A DNA stretch of 64,000 nt, from contig NZ_JBGCCH010000002.1 in the NCBI RefSeq assembly GCF_041261205.1, positions 558,001 to 622,000 on the forward strand, in the 5' to 3' direction. Position 1 is the stretch's first letter; each line of letters starts with the position of its first letter. Source of the stretch: Catenulispora sp. MAP5-51. Lineage in GTDB: Bacteria; Actinomycetota; Actinomycetes; Streptomycetales; Catenulisporaceae. A program made the position numbers and the translations under genes. The notes under the pieces were generated by a model, which saw nothing but the letters and a program-made list of their open reading frames with translations, was not told the origin of the DNA and made no database searches. Below are positions 1 through 9,987 of the stretch, piece after piece.

Positions 1-1
1 G

Positions 2-2884
2 GACGAGGCGTCCGCGGCCGACGGCCGGGCCCTTGACCCGCTGACCGCCGAGCAGATGCGGTCGGCCCCCTACACCCTGGTCCTGGTGTCCGGCGCCTAC
101 CAGCAGTCGGCGCTGGGCCGGTCGGTCTGGGCCAGCCGCAACGACGTGCCGGCCCAGCCGACCCAGCTGGGCAAGCTGGTGGCGCTGCACGTGGAGCCCC
201 CGATGGCGGGCGGCGCGCTGCGCTGGTCGCCGTCGGTGGAGACGGTGAACCGCAGCGAGGTCGACGTGGCCGGCTCGCTGCTGGCCGCGCTCGGCTCGCC
301 GATGACCGCCGAGCAGGCGCTGACCGAGGCCGAGCGGATCGGGCCCCGGGTCCGGTATCCCCGCTCCCGGCCCGACCACTGGAAGGTGCCGAACCGGGTC
401 GTCCGGTTCACCGGGCGCGAGGACAGCCTGGCCCGGCTGCGGAACCAGCTCACCGCGGGCGTCCGGGGCGACATGACGCACGCCGTGCTCGGCATCAGCG
501 GCATCGGCAAGACGGCGCTGGTCGTGGAGTACGCGCACCGCTTCCAGCACCACTACGACGTGGTCTGGTGGATCCGCGCCGAGCACCTCAACTTCGTCAC
601 CGAGGACCTGGCCGAGCTCGCCCGGCGGCTGGGCCTGGAGGTCCAGAACGTCGGCGAGGCCGCCGACGCCGTCCGGGAGGACCTGCGCGCCGGCCGGCGC
701 GGCGGGCGCTGGCTGCTGGTGTACGACAACGCCGAGGACCCGGAGCAGCTGCTGGACCGGTTGCCCTCGGCCGCGAACGGCCACGTGCTGGTCACGTCGA
801 ACAACTCGAAGTGGTCCAGCGCGGTGCCGGCGATGGAGATCGAGGTCTTCGACCTGGCCGAGAGCATCGACCTGCTCACCCGCCGGGTCCCGGGCCTGTC
901 GGAACAGCACGCCAAGCTGGTCGCCGTCGAGGTCGGCAACCTCCCGCTGGCCGTCGAGATCGCCGGCTCCTGGCTGGCCGAGACCGGGATGCCCGTCGAG
1001 GCCTACCTGGAGCTGCTGCGCAGCGACCCCGCCGCGACGCTGGAGCGCGGGCACGCCTCCGGGTACGACCGCTCGGTCATCGCCGCCTGGCGGCTGAACG
1101 TGGCCAAGATCGGCGAGCTGTCCCCGGGCGCGGAGCGGCTCCTGCAGCTGCTGGCGTTCTGCGGCCCCGAACCGGTCGCGGCCAACCTCGTCTACGGCGA
1201 CGCCATGAGCCGCGCCCTGCTGCCCTATGACAGCAGGCTGCGCTCCGGCAAGGGCCCGATCGGGCAGTACGTGCAGCTGCTCAACAACTACGGCCTGGTC
1301 ACGGTGCCGCGCGGCACCGACAAGCCGCTCCAGGTCCACCGGCTGATCCAGCAGGTGGTCCGGGACGAGATCCCGGAGCCGGCCGACCGGGAGGCGCTGC
1401 GCCGCGCGATCCACGAGGTCCTGGTCGCGGCCCGGCCGCCGCAGGGCGATGTGGACAACGCGAAGACCTGGCCGGTCTACGCCGAGATCTGGCCGCACCT
1501 GGTGCACTCCGAGGCGCGCCGCGGCAACGCCGAGACCCGCCAGCTCTACGTCGACCGGGTCCGCCACCTCCGGCTGCGCGGCGAGCCGCGCCCGGCGGCC
1601 GAACTGGCCGAGGAGACGGTCGCGCTGTGGGAGGCCGATCCGGACATCGGGCCGGACGACGCGCGCACTCTGAGCATGCGCTTCGAGCTGGCCAACGCAC
1701 TGCGCGCGCTGGGCGACCCGGCCCGGTCCCTGGAGATCAACACCGACGTGCTGGAGCGCCAGCGGTCGCACCCGGACCTCGGCCCGGAACACCTGGCGAC
1801 GCTGATGACGGTCGGCGGGCTGGCCTCCGACTACCGGGCCCTGGGCCGTTTCCAGGAATCACTGGCCCTGGACCGCGCGAACCACGCCGACTTCCTCACC
1901 CACATCGGCCGGGACCACTCCCGGACCCTGCTGGCGGCCAGCAACCTGGCCGTGGCGCTGCGCGCGGCGGGCGAACCCTTCGAGGCGCTGAAGATCGACC
2001 AGCAGACCCTCGACGACCGCCGGGACGTCCTGGGCGAGACGGACTTCCTGACCTTCAAGTCGGCCATCAACCTGGCCCGCGACCTGCGGGACTGCGGCGA
2101 CCGCAGCGGCGCCCTGGAACTGCTCAAGGTCACCTACCGGGACGCCCGCGAAGCCCTCGGCGACGACGCCCCGGCCACCATCGAGGCGGCCCGGGCCCTG
2201 TCCACCAGCTACCGCAAGGCGGGCGACTACACCGAGGCCGGCAAGCTGCTGGAGCGGCTCCGCGTCCAGCTCGGCGCGCCGGAGTCGGTGCAGTCGGTGC
2301 CGCAGCTCGGCTACGCGCTCAACGCCGCCGCCCACCGCGCCGGCAGCGGCGACGTCCAGGGCGCCCTGGACCTGGCCCTCACGACGCTGCAGAAGTACCA
2401 GGACAAGCAGCCCCACCACCCCGACACCATGGTCTGCGCCAACAACGTCGCGATCTATCTGCGGCGCCTGGGCCGCACCGAGGAGTCGCTGGAACGGCTG
2501 CGTGTGACCTTCTCGGAACTGACCACGGCGCTGGGGTCGACCCATCTCAGCACCCTGGGTTGCGCGATCAACCTCGGGAACGCCCTCGCCGAGACCGGCC
2601 ACCTCGACGAGGCCGAGGAGCTGTACCTGGCGACCGCCGACCTCCTGCGCACGGTGCTGGCGCCGGCCGAGCCCGCGGCCCGCGAGAGCCACCCCGATCT
2701 GCTGGCGTGCCAGGCGAATCTGGCGATCACCTGGCACGAGACCGGCCGGGAGGACCAGGCCGTGACCGAGCGGGCCAGGGTGCGCAAGCTGATGGCGGCG
2801 ACCCGCGGCGAGAAGCACCCGAGTACGTCGCGGCTGGACCGCTGGGAGCGGGCCGACCGGGAGCTGGACGCGACGCCGTTGTGA
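2..2884 (+). CDS. TIR-NB-ARC-TPR protein (FxsT-like), 5' end outside window
   Basis: The frame is open from the first base, so the true start lies upstream. The first ~80 residues (YTLVLVSGAYQQS...) look like the C-terminal half of a TIR domain. An NB-ARC/STAND NTPase follows, with P-loop GISGIGKTAL about 30 codons after FTGRE, and the WLLVYDNAED strand as Walker B. The second half (from about codon 490) is a series of TPR_10/12-like repeats with recurrent ALGDPARSLEIN and GEPFEALKI-type helices. STAND proteins of this layout are ATP-driven signalling switches; in actinomycetes they accompany FxSxx-COOH peptide loci or act in defence. No FxSxx gene is visible here because the upstream side is cut off. 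It ends 33 bases from a convergent hydrolase gene. Confidence 0.85.
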   Translation, partial: DEASAADGRALDPLTAEQMRSAPYTLVLVSGAYQQSALGRSVWASRNDVPAQPTQLGKLVALHVEPPMAGGALRWSPSVETVNRSEVDVAGSLLAALGSPMTAEQALTEAERIGPRVRYPRSRPDHWKVPNRVVRFTGREDSLARLRNQLTAGVRGDMTHAVLGISGIGKTALVVEYAHRFQHHYDVVWWIRAEHLNFVTEDLAELARRLGLEVQNVGEAADAVREDLRAGRRGGRWLLVYDNAEDPEQLLDRLPSAANGHVLVTSNNSKWSSAVPAMEIEVFDLAESIDLLTRRVPGLSEQHAKLVAVEVGNLPLAVEIAGSWLAETGMPVEAYLELLRSDPAATLERGHASGYDRSVIAAWRLNVAKIGELSPGAERLLQLLAFCGPEPVAANLVYGDAMSRALLPYDSRLRSGKGPIGQYVQLLNNYGLVTVPRGTDKPLQVHRLIQQVVRDEIPEPADREALRRAIHEVLVAARPPQGDVDNAKTWPVYAEIWPHLVHSEARRGNAETRQLYVDRVRHLRLRGEPRPAAELAEETVALWEADPDIGPDDARTLSMRFELANALRALGDPARSLEINTDVLERQRSHPDLGPEHLATLMTVGGLASDYRALGRFQESLALDRANHADFLTHIGRDHSRTLLAASNLAVALRAAGEPFEALKIDQQTLDDRRDVLGETDFLTFKSAINLARDLRDCGDRSGALELLKVTYRDAREALGDDAPATIEAARALSTSYRKAGDYTEAGKLLERLRVQLGAPESVQSVPQLGYALNAAAHRAGSGDVQGALDLALTTLQKYQDKQPHHPDTMVCANNVAIYLRRLGRTEESLERLRVTFSELTTALGSTHLSTLGCAINLGNALAETGHLDEAEELYLATADLLRTVLAPAEPAARESHPDLLACQANLAITWHETGREDQAVTERARVRKLMAATRGEKHPSTSRLDRWERADRELDATPL

Positions 2885-2917
2885 GGCGCGGTCATCGCTC
2901 TGGCTGGCGCGACACCG

Positions 2918-3850
2918 TCAGCGCCGTGACGCCGCGCCCGCCGGATTCGCGGTGTTCGCCAGCCAGCGCAGGATCCGCGGCATGGCCGGGATGGCGCCGA
3001 AGTGGGCGGTGTCCAGCGCGAGCATGGTCGTGGCGTTCTTGATGTGGTCGGCGAGCCAGTAGAAGTGGTCCATCGGCGAGAACGTGTCCAGCTCGCCCTG
3101 CCAGAGCAGGGCCGGCACCTCGATGTCCGACACCTGGAACCCCCAGGGCTTCACCAGTGAGACGACGTCGTCGAACCAACCCTGCAGACCGTGGTCGCGC
3201 GCGTCCGCGTCCGCCTCGTCGGGGTCGAAGGCGGCGTCGAAGTTCTGCACCAGCATGCGGCGCACGCCGGTCTCCCAAACGATCCGGCGATCTCCCGGCG
3301 ACATTTCCGGGACGAGGGATCTGATCATCTGCTGTGGATCGGAGTTCAGCGCCGAATGGCGCTGAAGCAGTTCTTCGTGAAGGGATCCGTGGTCCTCGGC
3401 AGCCAGCGTGAAAGCGTGGATGTTGGACGGGGTCATCCCCCCGAACCAGTCAAGTTCCGCGGGGTCCACGTCGAAGGGCGCCAGACTTACCAGGATCGCC
3501 ACGTTCTGCACCCGATCCGGCAAGAGCGCGGCACACGCCATCGCATGCGGACCGCCCCCGGAGCGGCCCATGACGGAGAACGTCTCGATGCCCAGCGCAT
3601 CGGCGATCGACGCGACATCGGCGGCGGCGTGACTCACACTCCGCCCCTCCAACCGCCCGGAGCCACCGTATCCTGGCCGGTCATAGGCGATAAGCCGCAA
3701 GCCCGAGTTGTACAAGTGATTGACAAGAGGTCGCGGCCCGCGACGGCTTCCGGGCATCCCGTGCAAATAAAGGATCGGATACCCGTCCTCCGGGCCCCAG
3801 GACTCCACCGCGAGCCCCCGACCACCCTCGGCCACCACTTGCGTTCTCAC
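2918..3850 (-). CDS. alpha/beta hydrolase
   Basis: A 310-residue protein of the alpha/beta-hydrolase fold. The oxyanion strand YLHGMPGSR is near residue 30, the nucleophile elbow GRSGGG near residue 95 gives the catalytic Ser, the acid is likely the Asp in GELDTFSPMDH, and the base is the His in LDTAHFG near the C-terminus. No signal peptide, so cytoplasmic. The family includes esterases, epoxide hydrolases and haloperoxidase-like enzymes; the substrate cannot be read from sequence. It is convergent with the TIR-NB-ARC gene and has no operon partner. Confidence 0.85.
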   Translation of the reverse strand: MRTQVVAEGGRGLAVESWGPEDGYPILYLHGMPGSRRGPRPLVNHLYNSGLRLIAYDRPGYGGSGRLEGRSVSHAAADVASIADALGIETFSVMGRSGGGPHAMACAALLPDRVQNVAILVSLAPFDVDPAELDWFGGMTPSNIHAFTLAAEDHGSLHEELLQRHSALNSDPQQMIRSLVPEMSPGDRRIVWETGVRRMLVQNFDAAFDPDEADADARDHGLQGWFDDVVSLVKPWGFQVSDIEVPALLWQGELDTFSPMDHFYWLADHIKNATTMLALDTAHFGAIPAMPRILRWLANTANPAGAASRR

Positions 3851-4317
3851 TCGCAGCCTCCCGAGTCCGGTGCCGGCCGTAGCCTTCGCACCCTGTTCGC
3901 AGCATGGCGCAGGACATCACGATTGTCATTAACGAAAAGCGCGCACTGGCTATCCGTGCTTCCGCCAAGACACGCGAGAGCCTAGCGGAGGGACGCTCCG
4001 CTGTGGCACATGTTGAGAAAGGCACGCGTGGGTTTCACCCTGCCTCAACCGTGAGCTATGCGACGTTCAACCGACATTGCGATCATCACGCGGCACGCCA
4101 GGCTTCTTGCCACCGACCGTAGGCGGGGACCCCCCGTAGTCGTCAGGACCCATCGCGGTGCTCCCCGCAGCACCCTGATTTCCGGACATGACTCCATAGT
4201 GCCGTCCATGCCTGGCGCGGGTACAGAGCCCGCTCTAGAGGCGAAGCCCTTAGTAAACTTCCGCGCGTAGTCGGCAGTCGCGACGACTGTCGTCTTGAAA
4301 CGGGGAGGGCACGGGGG
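3851..4317. other. intergenic region between divergent hydrolase and Rhs genes
   Basis: No convincing gene. Short open frames here (for example 3904-4122) lack a ribosome site and actinobacterial codon bias. It must contain promoters for the hydrolase and for the Rhs toxin gene. A strong ribosome site (GGGGAGGG, 4302-4309) sits 8 bases before the Rhs ATG. Confidence 0.6.
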
Positions 4318-7300
4318 ATGGTACGTCCAACAGGCTGGGACGTCTTAGGGCTGGATGGGGATCCGACGCCGGGTGTGGTGGAGTCGGTGCAGGCGTTGGC
4401 GAGGGAGTTCGGGGACTTCGCCCATGATGTGGAGGCGGCGTATCGGAGTCTGAACAGTTTTGGTTCGGATGCGAGTGCGTTGCAGTGGATCGGTCAGACC
4501 GCTGATGCGTTCAAGGGGCAGTTCGGTCCGTTGCCGGGGCGGCTGCAGAAGCTGTACACGTCCTACAGCGAAGCCTCCGATGCGCTGTCGGCCTATGCGC
4601 CGTTGTTGCAGGCAGTGCAGACCAAGGCCGATGCGGCGCTGCGGCAGGCTCAAGACGCGCACACCGATTTGCAGCGGGCCACCAGCACCGCTACCAACGC
4701 GGCCTCGGATCTGAAGACGGCGCAGCAGAATCAGGCCGCCAACCCGGATCAGAAGGCTGTCACTGACGCGCAGACCGCGCATGACACCGCGCAGACCAAC
4801 CTGGACAACGCCAAAGCCAAGATGGCGGCGTTGACCAAGCAGGCCAACGACGCCTACAACGACCGCATCACCGCGGCCAAAACCTGCGCCTCGGCGCTCC
4901 ACAAGGCCCAGGGCGACGGTATCCACAACAAGTCTTGGTGGGATCACGTCGGCGAGGATCTGTCGGAGTGGGGCGGGAAGATCGCCGAGATCGCCAACGA
5001 CCTCGCGCCCTTCCTGGATGTTCTGGCGCTGGCCACCTCCTGGATCCCCGGCGTGGACGTCATCACCGCGGCGTTGGCCGAGGCTGACAACATCATCGCC
5101 CTGGTCGGTACCGGCATGCAGATCGCCGGCGACGCGATGCAGGGTCACTGGGGCGATGCGTTGATGGGCGCCGGCATGCTCGGCCTCACCTTCCTCGGCG
5201 GCAAAGCCATCGGCTCGCTCGGCGGCAAACTGGCAGGCAAACTCGGCCGAGAAGCCGAGGAGGGCGCCGAGGGAGGTATCGGTGCCGAAGCCCGTGCGGC
5301 CGAGGGAGGCAAGACCTCGTACTGCGAGCGCGACCCCATCGACGTCGTGTCGGGCTGGATGCTCGCCCACAAGACCGATCTCGCTCTGCCCGGGGCGCTG
5401 CCCGTCGTCCTCCGCCGTTCTTATGCCTCCGGATACACCACGGGCAGGCTGTTCGGCCCCGGCTGGTCGAGCACCCTCGACCAGCGGATAGCGGTCAACG
5501 CCGCCGGGATCCACTTCGCCGGCGACGATTCGCAGACAATCCGGTTCCCGATACCGGCTTCGGCCGAAGCGGTGCTGCCCGACCGTGGCCGCCTGCTCTC
5601 GCTGGTGTGGGACCGCGGCCTCGACGAGATCCGGATCAGCGATCCGGACACCCGCTCCACGCTGCACTTCCCGACGGTCCACCACCGGGACGAGATCGGC
5701 GAGATCCGCGACGTGGCCGCGATCAGCGATCGCCACGGGAACCGGGTCGCCATCGTGCGCGCCGAGGACGGCACCCCCACCCTGGTCGAGCACCCGGCCT
5801 ATCGGGTCGCGGTCGACACCATCAGGACGGCGCGGGGCCCGCGGATCAGCTCCCTGCGTCTGCTCGGAGACGATTCCGGGGCACACGTGGCGGCCTTCGG
5901 ATATGACGCCCACGGACGCCTGACCACCCTCCACGACTCGCCGGACGCGGAGCCGTCGCTGCGCTACGAATACGACGCGGACGATCGGATCTGTGCGTGG
6001 ACCGACCAGCTCGACCACCGCTACAGCTACGAGTACGACCGCTGGGGACGCGTGATCGGGACCGACGGCACCGCCGGATACCTGTCGGGTTCCTTCCAGT
6101 ACGACGACGACCAGCGACGGACGACGCACCTCGACTCGTTCGGCCAGGCCACGGTCTATGAGTACGACGAACTGGGACACGTGACGGCGATCACCAACCC
6201 GCTCGGCGGCGTCAGCCGTCTGGTCTGGGACCACCGCGGGGAACTGCTTTCGTCCACCGACGAGATGGGCGGCACCACGGCTTACACGGTCGACGACCAG
6301 GGCGACACCGTCCAGACGACCCGCCCCGACGGCGCCGTCACCACCACCGTCTACAACGACCTGCACCTGCCGACCCGCATCGCCACCCCCGACGGCGCGA
6401 CCTGGTGCTACGAGTACGACCGCAACGGCAACATGACCGCGGCGATCGACCCGATCGGTGCGACGACCGCCTTCTCCTACACCGCCGAAGGCTTCCTGAC
6501 CTCCACGACGGACCCGTTGGGCAACGTCGAGACCTACACGCCGAACGCGGCCGGGCTTCCCCGCCGGACGGTCGATGGCGTCGGCGGGATCTGGACCGTC
6601 GACTACGACCTCTTCGGCCGCCCGGCGGCCGTCACCGATCCGTTGGGCGCCGTCACGACCTCCACCTGGGACGCCGCGGGGCGCCCGCTGTCGCGGACTC
6701 TCCCGAACGGCTCCCTCCAGAGCTGGCAGTGGGACTCGCGGGGCAATCTGCTGGCGCAGACCGACGAGGACGGCCACACCACGCGGTTCGAATACGGGCC
6801 CTTCCAGACCGAGATCGCGCGCATCGAACCTGACGGGACGCGCTACACCTTCGCCTACGACCGCGAACTGCGCCTGACCGCCGTTCTCAACCCGGCGGGC
6901 GCCGCGTGGAGCTACCAGTACGACTCCGCCGGACGGCTGGCCGGCGAGCAGGACTTCGACGGCCGCCGCCTGGAATACCGCCACGATCTCGCCGGCCGCC
7001 TGATCCACCGGACCAACGGCGCGGGACAGGCCGTCGACCTGGTGCGCGACGTCATGGGCCGGGTCGTCGAGCAGCGCGTGGAGGGTCAGACCGCGGTCTC
7101 CTTCGAGTACACCGCCCGCGGGACACTGGCCGTGGCGCGCCGCGGTGCCGACGAGTTGGCGTACACGTACGATCCGCGCGGCCGCATCATCAGCGAGAGC
7201 CTCAACGGCCGCGCGGTCACGTCCAGCGTCGACGCCCTCGGTCGGCGGACCGACCGCGTCACGCCGAGCGGGCGGACGTCGACCTGGGCCTACGACGCCG

Positions 7301-8826
7301 CCGGCCGGCCGGACACTCTGAGCGGCCCGAGTTGGGGGATGAGCTTCGGCTACGACGCGGCAGGCCGGGAGACCAGCCTCCGGGTCGGCGCCGACATGGA
7401 GATCGCCAGCACCTGGGACCTGCTCGGCCGCCTCACCTCCCGCCGGGTGCTCAGCGGCGCCGACCAGCGCGTCCGGGTCGATCGGGCATGGACGTATCAG
7501 CCCAACGGCGCTCCTGTGGGGATCGCGGACCCGATTCTCGGCGACCAGAACATCAAGGTCGACGCGCTCGGCCGGGTGACGGCGGTGCGCGGGGCCACGT
7601 GGTCCGAGGACCTCGCCTACGACGCGCTGGGCAACGTCGTTTCGCACACCGACACACGCACCCCCGAATCGGACAGCGCCGGTCGCCGCGTCTACGCCGG
7701 TACCCGGCTGCGGGAAGCGGGACGTACCAGCTACGAGTACGACGGCCAGGGGCGGCTTGTGCGCCGGACGCGTCGCACCCTGTCCGGCGGACGCCGGGTC
7801 TGGACGTACACGTACGACGCCTTCGACCACCTCATCGAGGCTGTGGTCCCGGACGGCCATTGCTGGCGCTACGCCTACGACGCGCTCGGACGGCGGATCC
7901 GCAAGCAGCGGGTCGACGGCCTGGGAGCGGTTCTGGAGCAGGTCGAGTTCGCCTGGGACGGCGAACTGGTCGCCGAGGAGCGCCATTCCGTTTCCGGCAC
8001 CGGCCGTGCCACGACGACGACGTGGGACTTCCGGCCCGGGTCGGGGATCCCGGTCGCACAGGACCGGCGGGTCCACGTCCTCGAAGCCCCGCAGGACGTC
8101 GTCGACGCCCGGTTCCACGCCATCGTGACGAATCTGGTCGGCGCGCCGACGGAGCTGGTGACGGCCGACGGCCGGGTGGCCTGGCGCTCCGAGCAGGGCC
8201 TCTGGGGAGGCCCGATCGACGGCGGGTCGCCCCAAGCGGCGTACGGGGCCGGGGACACCTGCCCGATCCGGTTCCCCGGCCAGTATCGGGACACTGAGAC
8301 CGGCCTCGACTACAACTTCCAGCGGTACTACGACCCCGAGAACGGGCGCTACACGACACCGGACCCGCTCGGGCTCGCGCCGGCGCCGAACCACTACGCG
8401 TACGTCGACAACCCGTACACGGACACGGACCCCTTCGGGTTGGCCAAGGGCAAGTCCGGCGGCGGCGCCGCCAACAGCGGACCGCCGGACTGGGCGGTCA
8501 ACGAACTCGCGAAGATCAAGGCCAACAACGGGACCGTCCACACCTACTCGAGGAACGATCCGAAGTACGATCCCGCCAACCCCGGCAAGCAGGTCCTCTG
8601 GGAGGGCCGCAGCACCGAGCCCGCCGCCAAGATCCGAAAGTGGGGCGCACAACCCGCCGTCCTGAACCCCGACGGCACCGAACGCCTCCCGGCCTTCGAC
8701 GGATCCCCGGAATGGGAGGTCCCAGGAAAGCCCGCGAGCTACAAGATCGTCGGCCCGAACCGCTACGGCGACTACGGTTACACCTCGAACCACTACGGCA
8801 AGATCGACGAGTTCAAATGCCCGTGA
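4318..8826 (+). CDS. Rhs/YD-repeat polymorphic toxin with barnase-like C-terminal tip
   Basis: A 1502-residue protein. Residues 1-120 form a helical WXG/LXG-like domain with WIGQTADAF, the kind used for type VII secretion. A hydrophobic stretch lies around residues 230-310. A DUF6531 segment starts at CERDPIDVVSGW (~338), followed by many YD/RHS repeats (YEYD, GNVVSHTD). The Rhs core ends with PDPLGLAP (~1347) and DTDPFGLAKG (~1373). The last ~115 residues are the variable toxin tip, ending in YTSNHYGKIDEF, which resembles the catalytic TTDHYKTF end of barnase. With a barstar-type gene right behind it, an RNase (BECR fold) is inferred. Codon 10 is a rare TTA. Likely a contact-dependent or T7SS-exported antibacterial toxin. 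Confidence 0.9.
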   Translation: MVRPTGWDVLGLDGDPTPGVVESVQALAREFGDFAHDVEAAYRSLNSFGSDASALQWIGQTADAFKGQFGPLPGRLQKLYTSYSEASDALSAYAPLLQAVQTKADAALRQAQDAHTDLQRATSTATNAASDLKTAQQNQAANPDQKAVTDAQTAHDTAQTNLDNAKAKMAALTKQANDAYNDRITAAKTCASALHKAQGDGIHNKSWWDHVGEDLSEWGGKIAEIANDLAPFLDVLALATSWIPGVDVITAALAEADNIIALVGTGMQIAGDAMQGHWGDALMGAGMLGLTFLGGKAIGSLGGKLAGKLGREAEEGAEGGIGAEARAAEGGKTSYCERDPIDVVSGWMLAHKTDLALPGALPVVLRRSYASGYTTGRLFGPGWSSTLDQRIAVNAAGIHFAGDDSQTIRFPIPASAEAVLPDRGRLLSLVWDRGLDEIRISDPDTRSTLHFPTVHHRDEIGEIRDVAAISDRHGNRVAIVRAEDGTPTLVEHPAYRVAVDTIRTARGPRISSLRLLGDDSGAHVAAFGYDAHGRLTTLHDSPDAEPSLRYEYDADDRICAWTDQLDHRYSYEYDRWGRVIGTDGTAGYLSGSFQYDDDQRRTTHLDSFGQATVYEYDELGHVTAITNPLGGVSRLVWDHRGELLSSTDEMGGTTAYTVDDQGDTVQTTRPDGAVTTTVYNDLHLPTRIATPDGATWCYEYDRNGNMTAAIDPIGATTAFSYTAEGFLTSTTDPLGNVETYTPNAAGLPRRTVDGVGGIWTVDYDLFGRPAAVTDPLGAVTTSTWDAAGRPLSRTLPNGSLQSWQWDSRGNLLAQTDEDGHTTRFEYGPFQTEIARIEPDGTRYTFAYDRELRLTAVLNPAGAAWSYQYDSAGRLAGEQDFDGRRLEYRHDLAGRLIHRTNGAGQAVDLVRDVMGRVVEQRVEGQTAVSFEYTARGTLAVARRGADELAYTYDPRGRIISESLNGRAVTSSVDALGRRTDRVTPSGRTSTWAYDAAGRPDTLSGPSWGMSFGYDAAGRETSLRVGADMEIASTWDLLGRLTSRRVLSGADQRVRVDRAWTYQPNGAPVGIADPILGDQNIKVDALGRVTAVRGATWSEDLAYDALGNVVSHTDTRTPESDSAGRRVYAGTRLREAGRTSYEYDGQGRLVRRTRRTLSGGRRVWTYTYDAFDHLIEAVVPDGHCWRYAYDALGRRIRKQRVDGLGAVLEQVEFAWDGELVAEERHSVSGTGRATTTTWDFRPGSGIPVAQDRRVHVLEAPQDVVDARFHAIVTNLVGAPTELVTADGRVAWRSEQGLWGGPIDGGSPQAAYGAGDTCPIRFPGQYRDTETGLDYNFQRYYDPENGRYTTPDPLGLAPAPNHYAYVDNPYTDTDPFGLAKGKSGGGAANSGPPDWAVNELAKIKANNGTVHTYSRNDPKYDPANPGKQVLWEGRSTEPAAKIRKWGAQPAVLNPDGTERLPAFDGSPEWEVPGKPASYKIVGPNRYGDYGYTSNHYGKIDEFKCP

Positions 8827-8843
8827 CGAGAGGTACCGCAACC

Positions 8844-9668
8844 ATGCCGCGCGCCAAATACGCCCTCCGCGACGGCGACACCGGCCGACGCCTCGCCCGC
8901 TGGCAAGACACGGACGGCTTCTTCGTCGGCACCACAACGGCGGAGCAGTGGTGGGACCAGACCGGCGACGAGCCGCCCGAGCAGCTGGAGATCAAGCTCG
9001 ACGGCTTGTCCCCGGAACCCGACCTACACCTGCCCTCCTTTCGCGACGAGGAGGACGACACCTTCGCCCTGGGCGACATCCTGGTGGACATCCTCGACAC
9101 GAACGAGGCAATCCTCGGCACGTACGACCTGTGGGGAGCGACGCTCGAAACCAGCGGAGACGGACGCGGAAGCGGAACCTTGTGGGCGAACGTGTCCACA
9201 CCGCCCCACGCCTCCGCGCGCACGATCTGGGACCACTGGCGCGAGCACCTGCCGAACACGGACGGCCAGTGGACCGCACTGCCGCCCGGAGAACGCGACG
9301 GCTGGGTCGAGGCAGCCCAGCTGCACTACTTCCACAAGGCCGGCGAACGCCGAACATGGCCGATGCCCACAAACCCGGCCACCCTGCACGGCGAACAGAT
9401 CGCAGACCTCGCAAGCTTCTTCTGCGCCATCGGCGAAGCCTTCGGCGGCCCCGGCGGCTACTTCGGCAGCAACCTCACAGCCCTGGCGGACTGTCTGGCG
9501 AATCTCGACCGGGAACCAGGCGAGCAGCTGCAGCTGCGCTGGACGGCCATGGCCGTCGCCGAGGAAGGGCTCGCCCGCCGCGTGGAAACCGGCGAGGGCT
9601 GGATGCGCATCTTCGACATCGCCACGGGGGTTCTGGAGCGGTACAACGTGGAGGTGCTGCGCGGGTAA
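8844..9668 (+). CDS. barstar-family immunity protein
   Basis: A 274-residue protein starting at ATG 8844, which has GAGAGG ten bases upstream; an ATG at 8817 overlapping the toxin gene is possible but has no site. The N-terminal ~150 residues are an unassigned domain (KYALRDGDTGRRLARW). The C-terminal ~90 residues match barstar: DLASFFCAIGEAFG...GYFGSNLTALADCL, equivalent to the barstar segment that plugs the RNase active site. The gene begins 17 bases after the Rhs stop, so the two are co-transcribed. Its role is inferred to be neutralising the Rhs tip in the producer cell. Confidence 0.85.
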   Translation: MPRAKYALRDGDTGRRLARWQDTDGFFVGTTTAEQWWDQTGDEPPEQLEIKLDGLSPEPDLHLPSFRDEEDDTFALGDILVDILDTNEAILGTYDLWGATLETSGDGRGSGTLWANVSTPPHASARTIWDHWREHLPNTDGQWTALPPGERDGWVEAAQLHYFHKAGERRTWPMPTNPATLHGEQIADLASFFCAIGEAFGGPGGYFGSNLTALADCLANLDREPGEQLQLRWTAMAVAEEGLARRVETGEGWMRIFDIATGVLERYNVEVLRG

Positions 9669-9692
9669 GGCGCGCGGCCCATCAATAACGAA

Positions 9693-9728
9693 GAACCCTG
9701 GTCCGGCTCACCAGCCCGACCAGGGTTC
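9693..9728 (+). terminator. hairpin terminator after the Rhs-barstar pair
   Basis: Perfect 11-bp inverted repeat (GAACCCTGGTC ... GACCAGGGTTC) with a 14-base loop, 25 bases after the immunity-gene stop. No T-run follows, typical of actinobacterial terminators. Confidence 0.7.
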
Positions 9729-9987
9729 CGACTATTCACATCATCGGTGGAGCCAAGGGGTTTCACAGGGTATTGACATTGCTCGCCCCTGACCTGGGGC
9801 GGAGCCCTTCGGCGGCCCCGGGCCCATACGAACAGCACCACCCAACCACCACCGGCTCAGAGACGAATTACAACAGGCTGATACTGAGAACGTCCAGGCA
9901 GTGGAACGGGCATATGAATAGGCCGACCGGGCGATGGCTCCGCCGTGTCACGGCCGGCGGGGCGTCCTGCCCGTCGAAGCTGCTCCC
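9729..9987. other. intergenic region before the carbonic anhydrase gene
   Basis: Nothing recognisable apart from the preceding terminator. A GC-rich imperfect hairpin lies around 9785-9820. The carbonic anhydrase promoter must lie here. Confidence 0.5.

Noticed and set aside
3904-4122. 72-codon plus-strand frame in the hydrolase-Rhs gap
   Set aside because: No ribosome site, mixed composition, no conserved features.
4345-8937. 1530-codon open frame antisense to the Rhs gene
   Set aside because: Opposite-strand shadow of GC-rich Rhs codons; the protein is Arg/Val/Gly/Asp-rich without motifs, while the sense frame has clear YD repeats.
9747-9760. 14-base match to the 3' end of tRNA-Ala, possible att remnant
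   Set aside because: A match this short is expected by chance in 64 kb of GC-rich sequence and it does not extend further; no integrase beside it.
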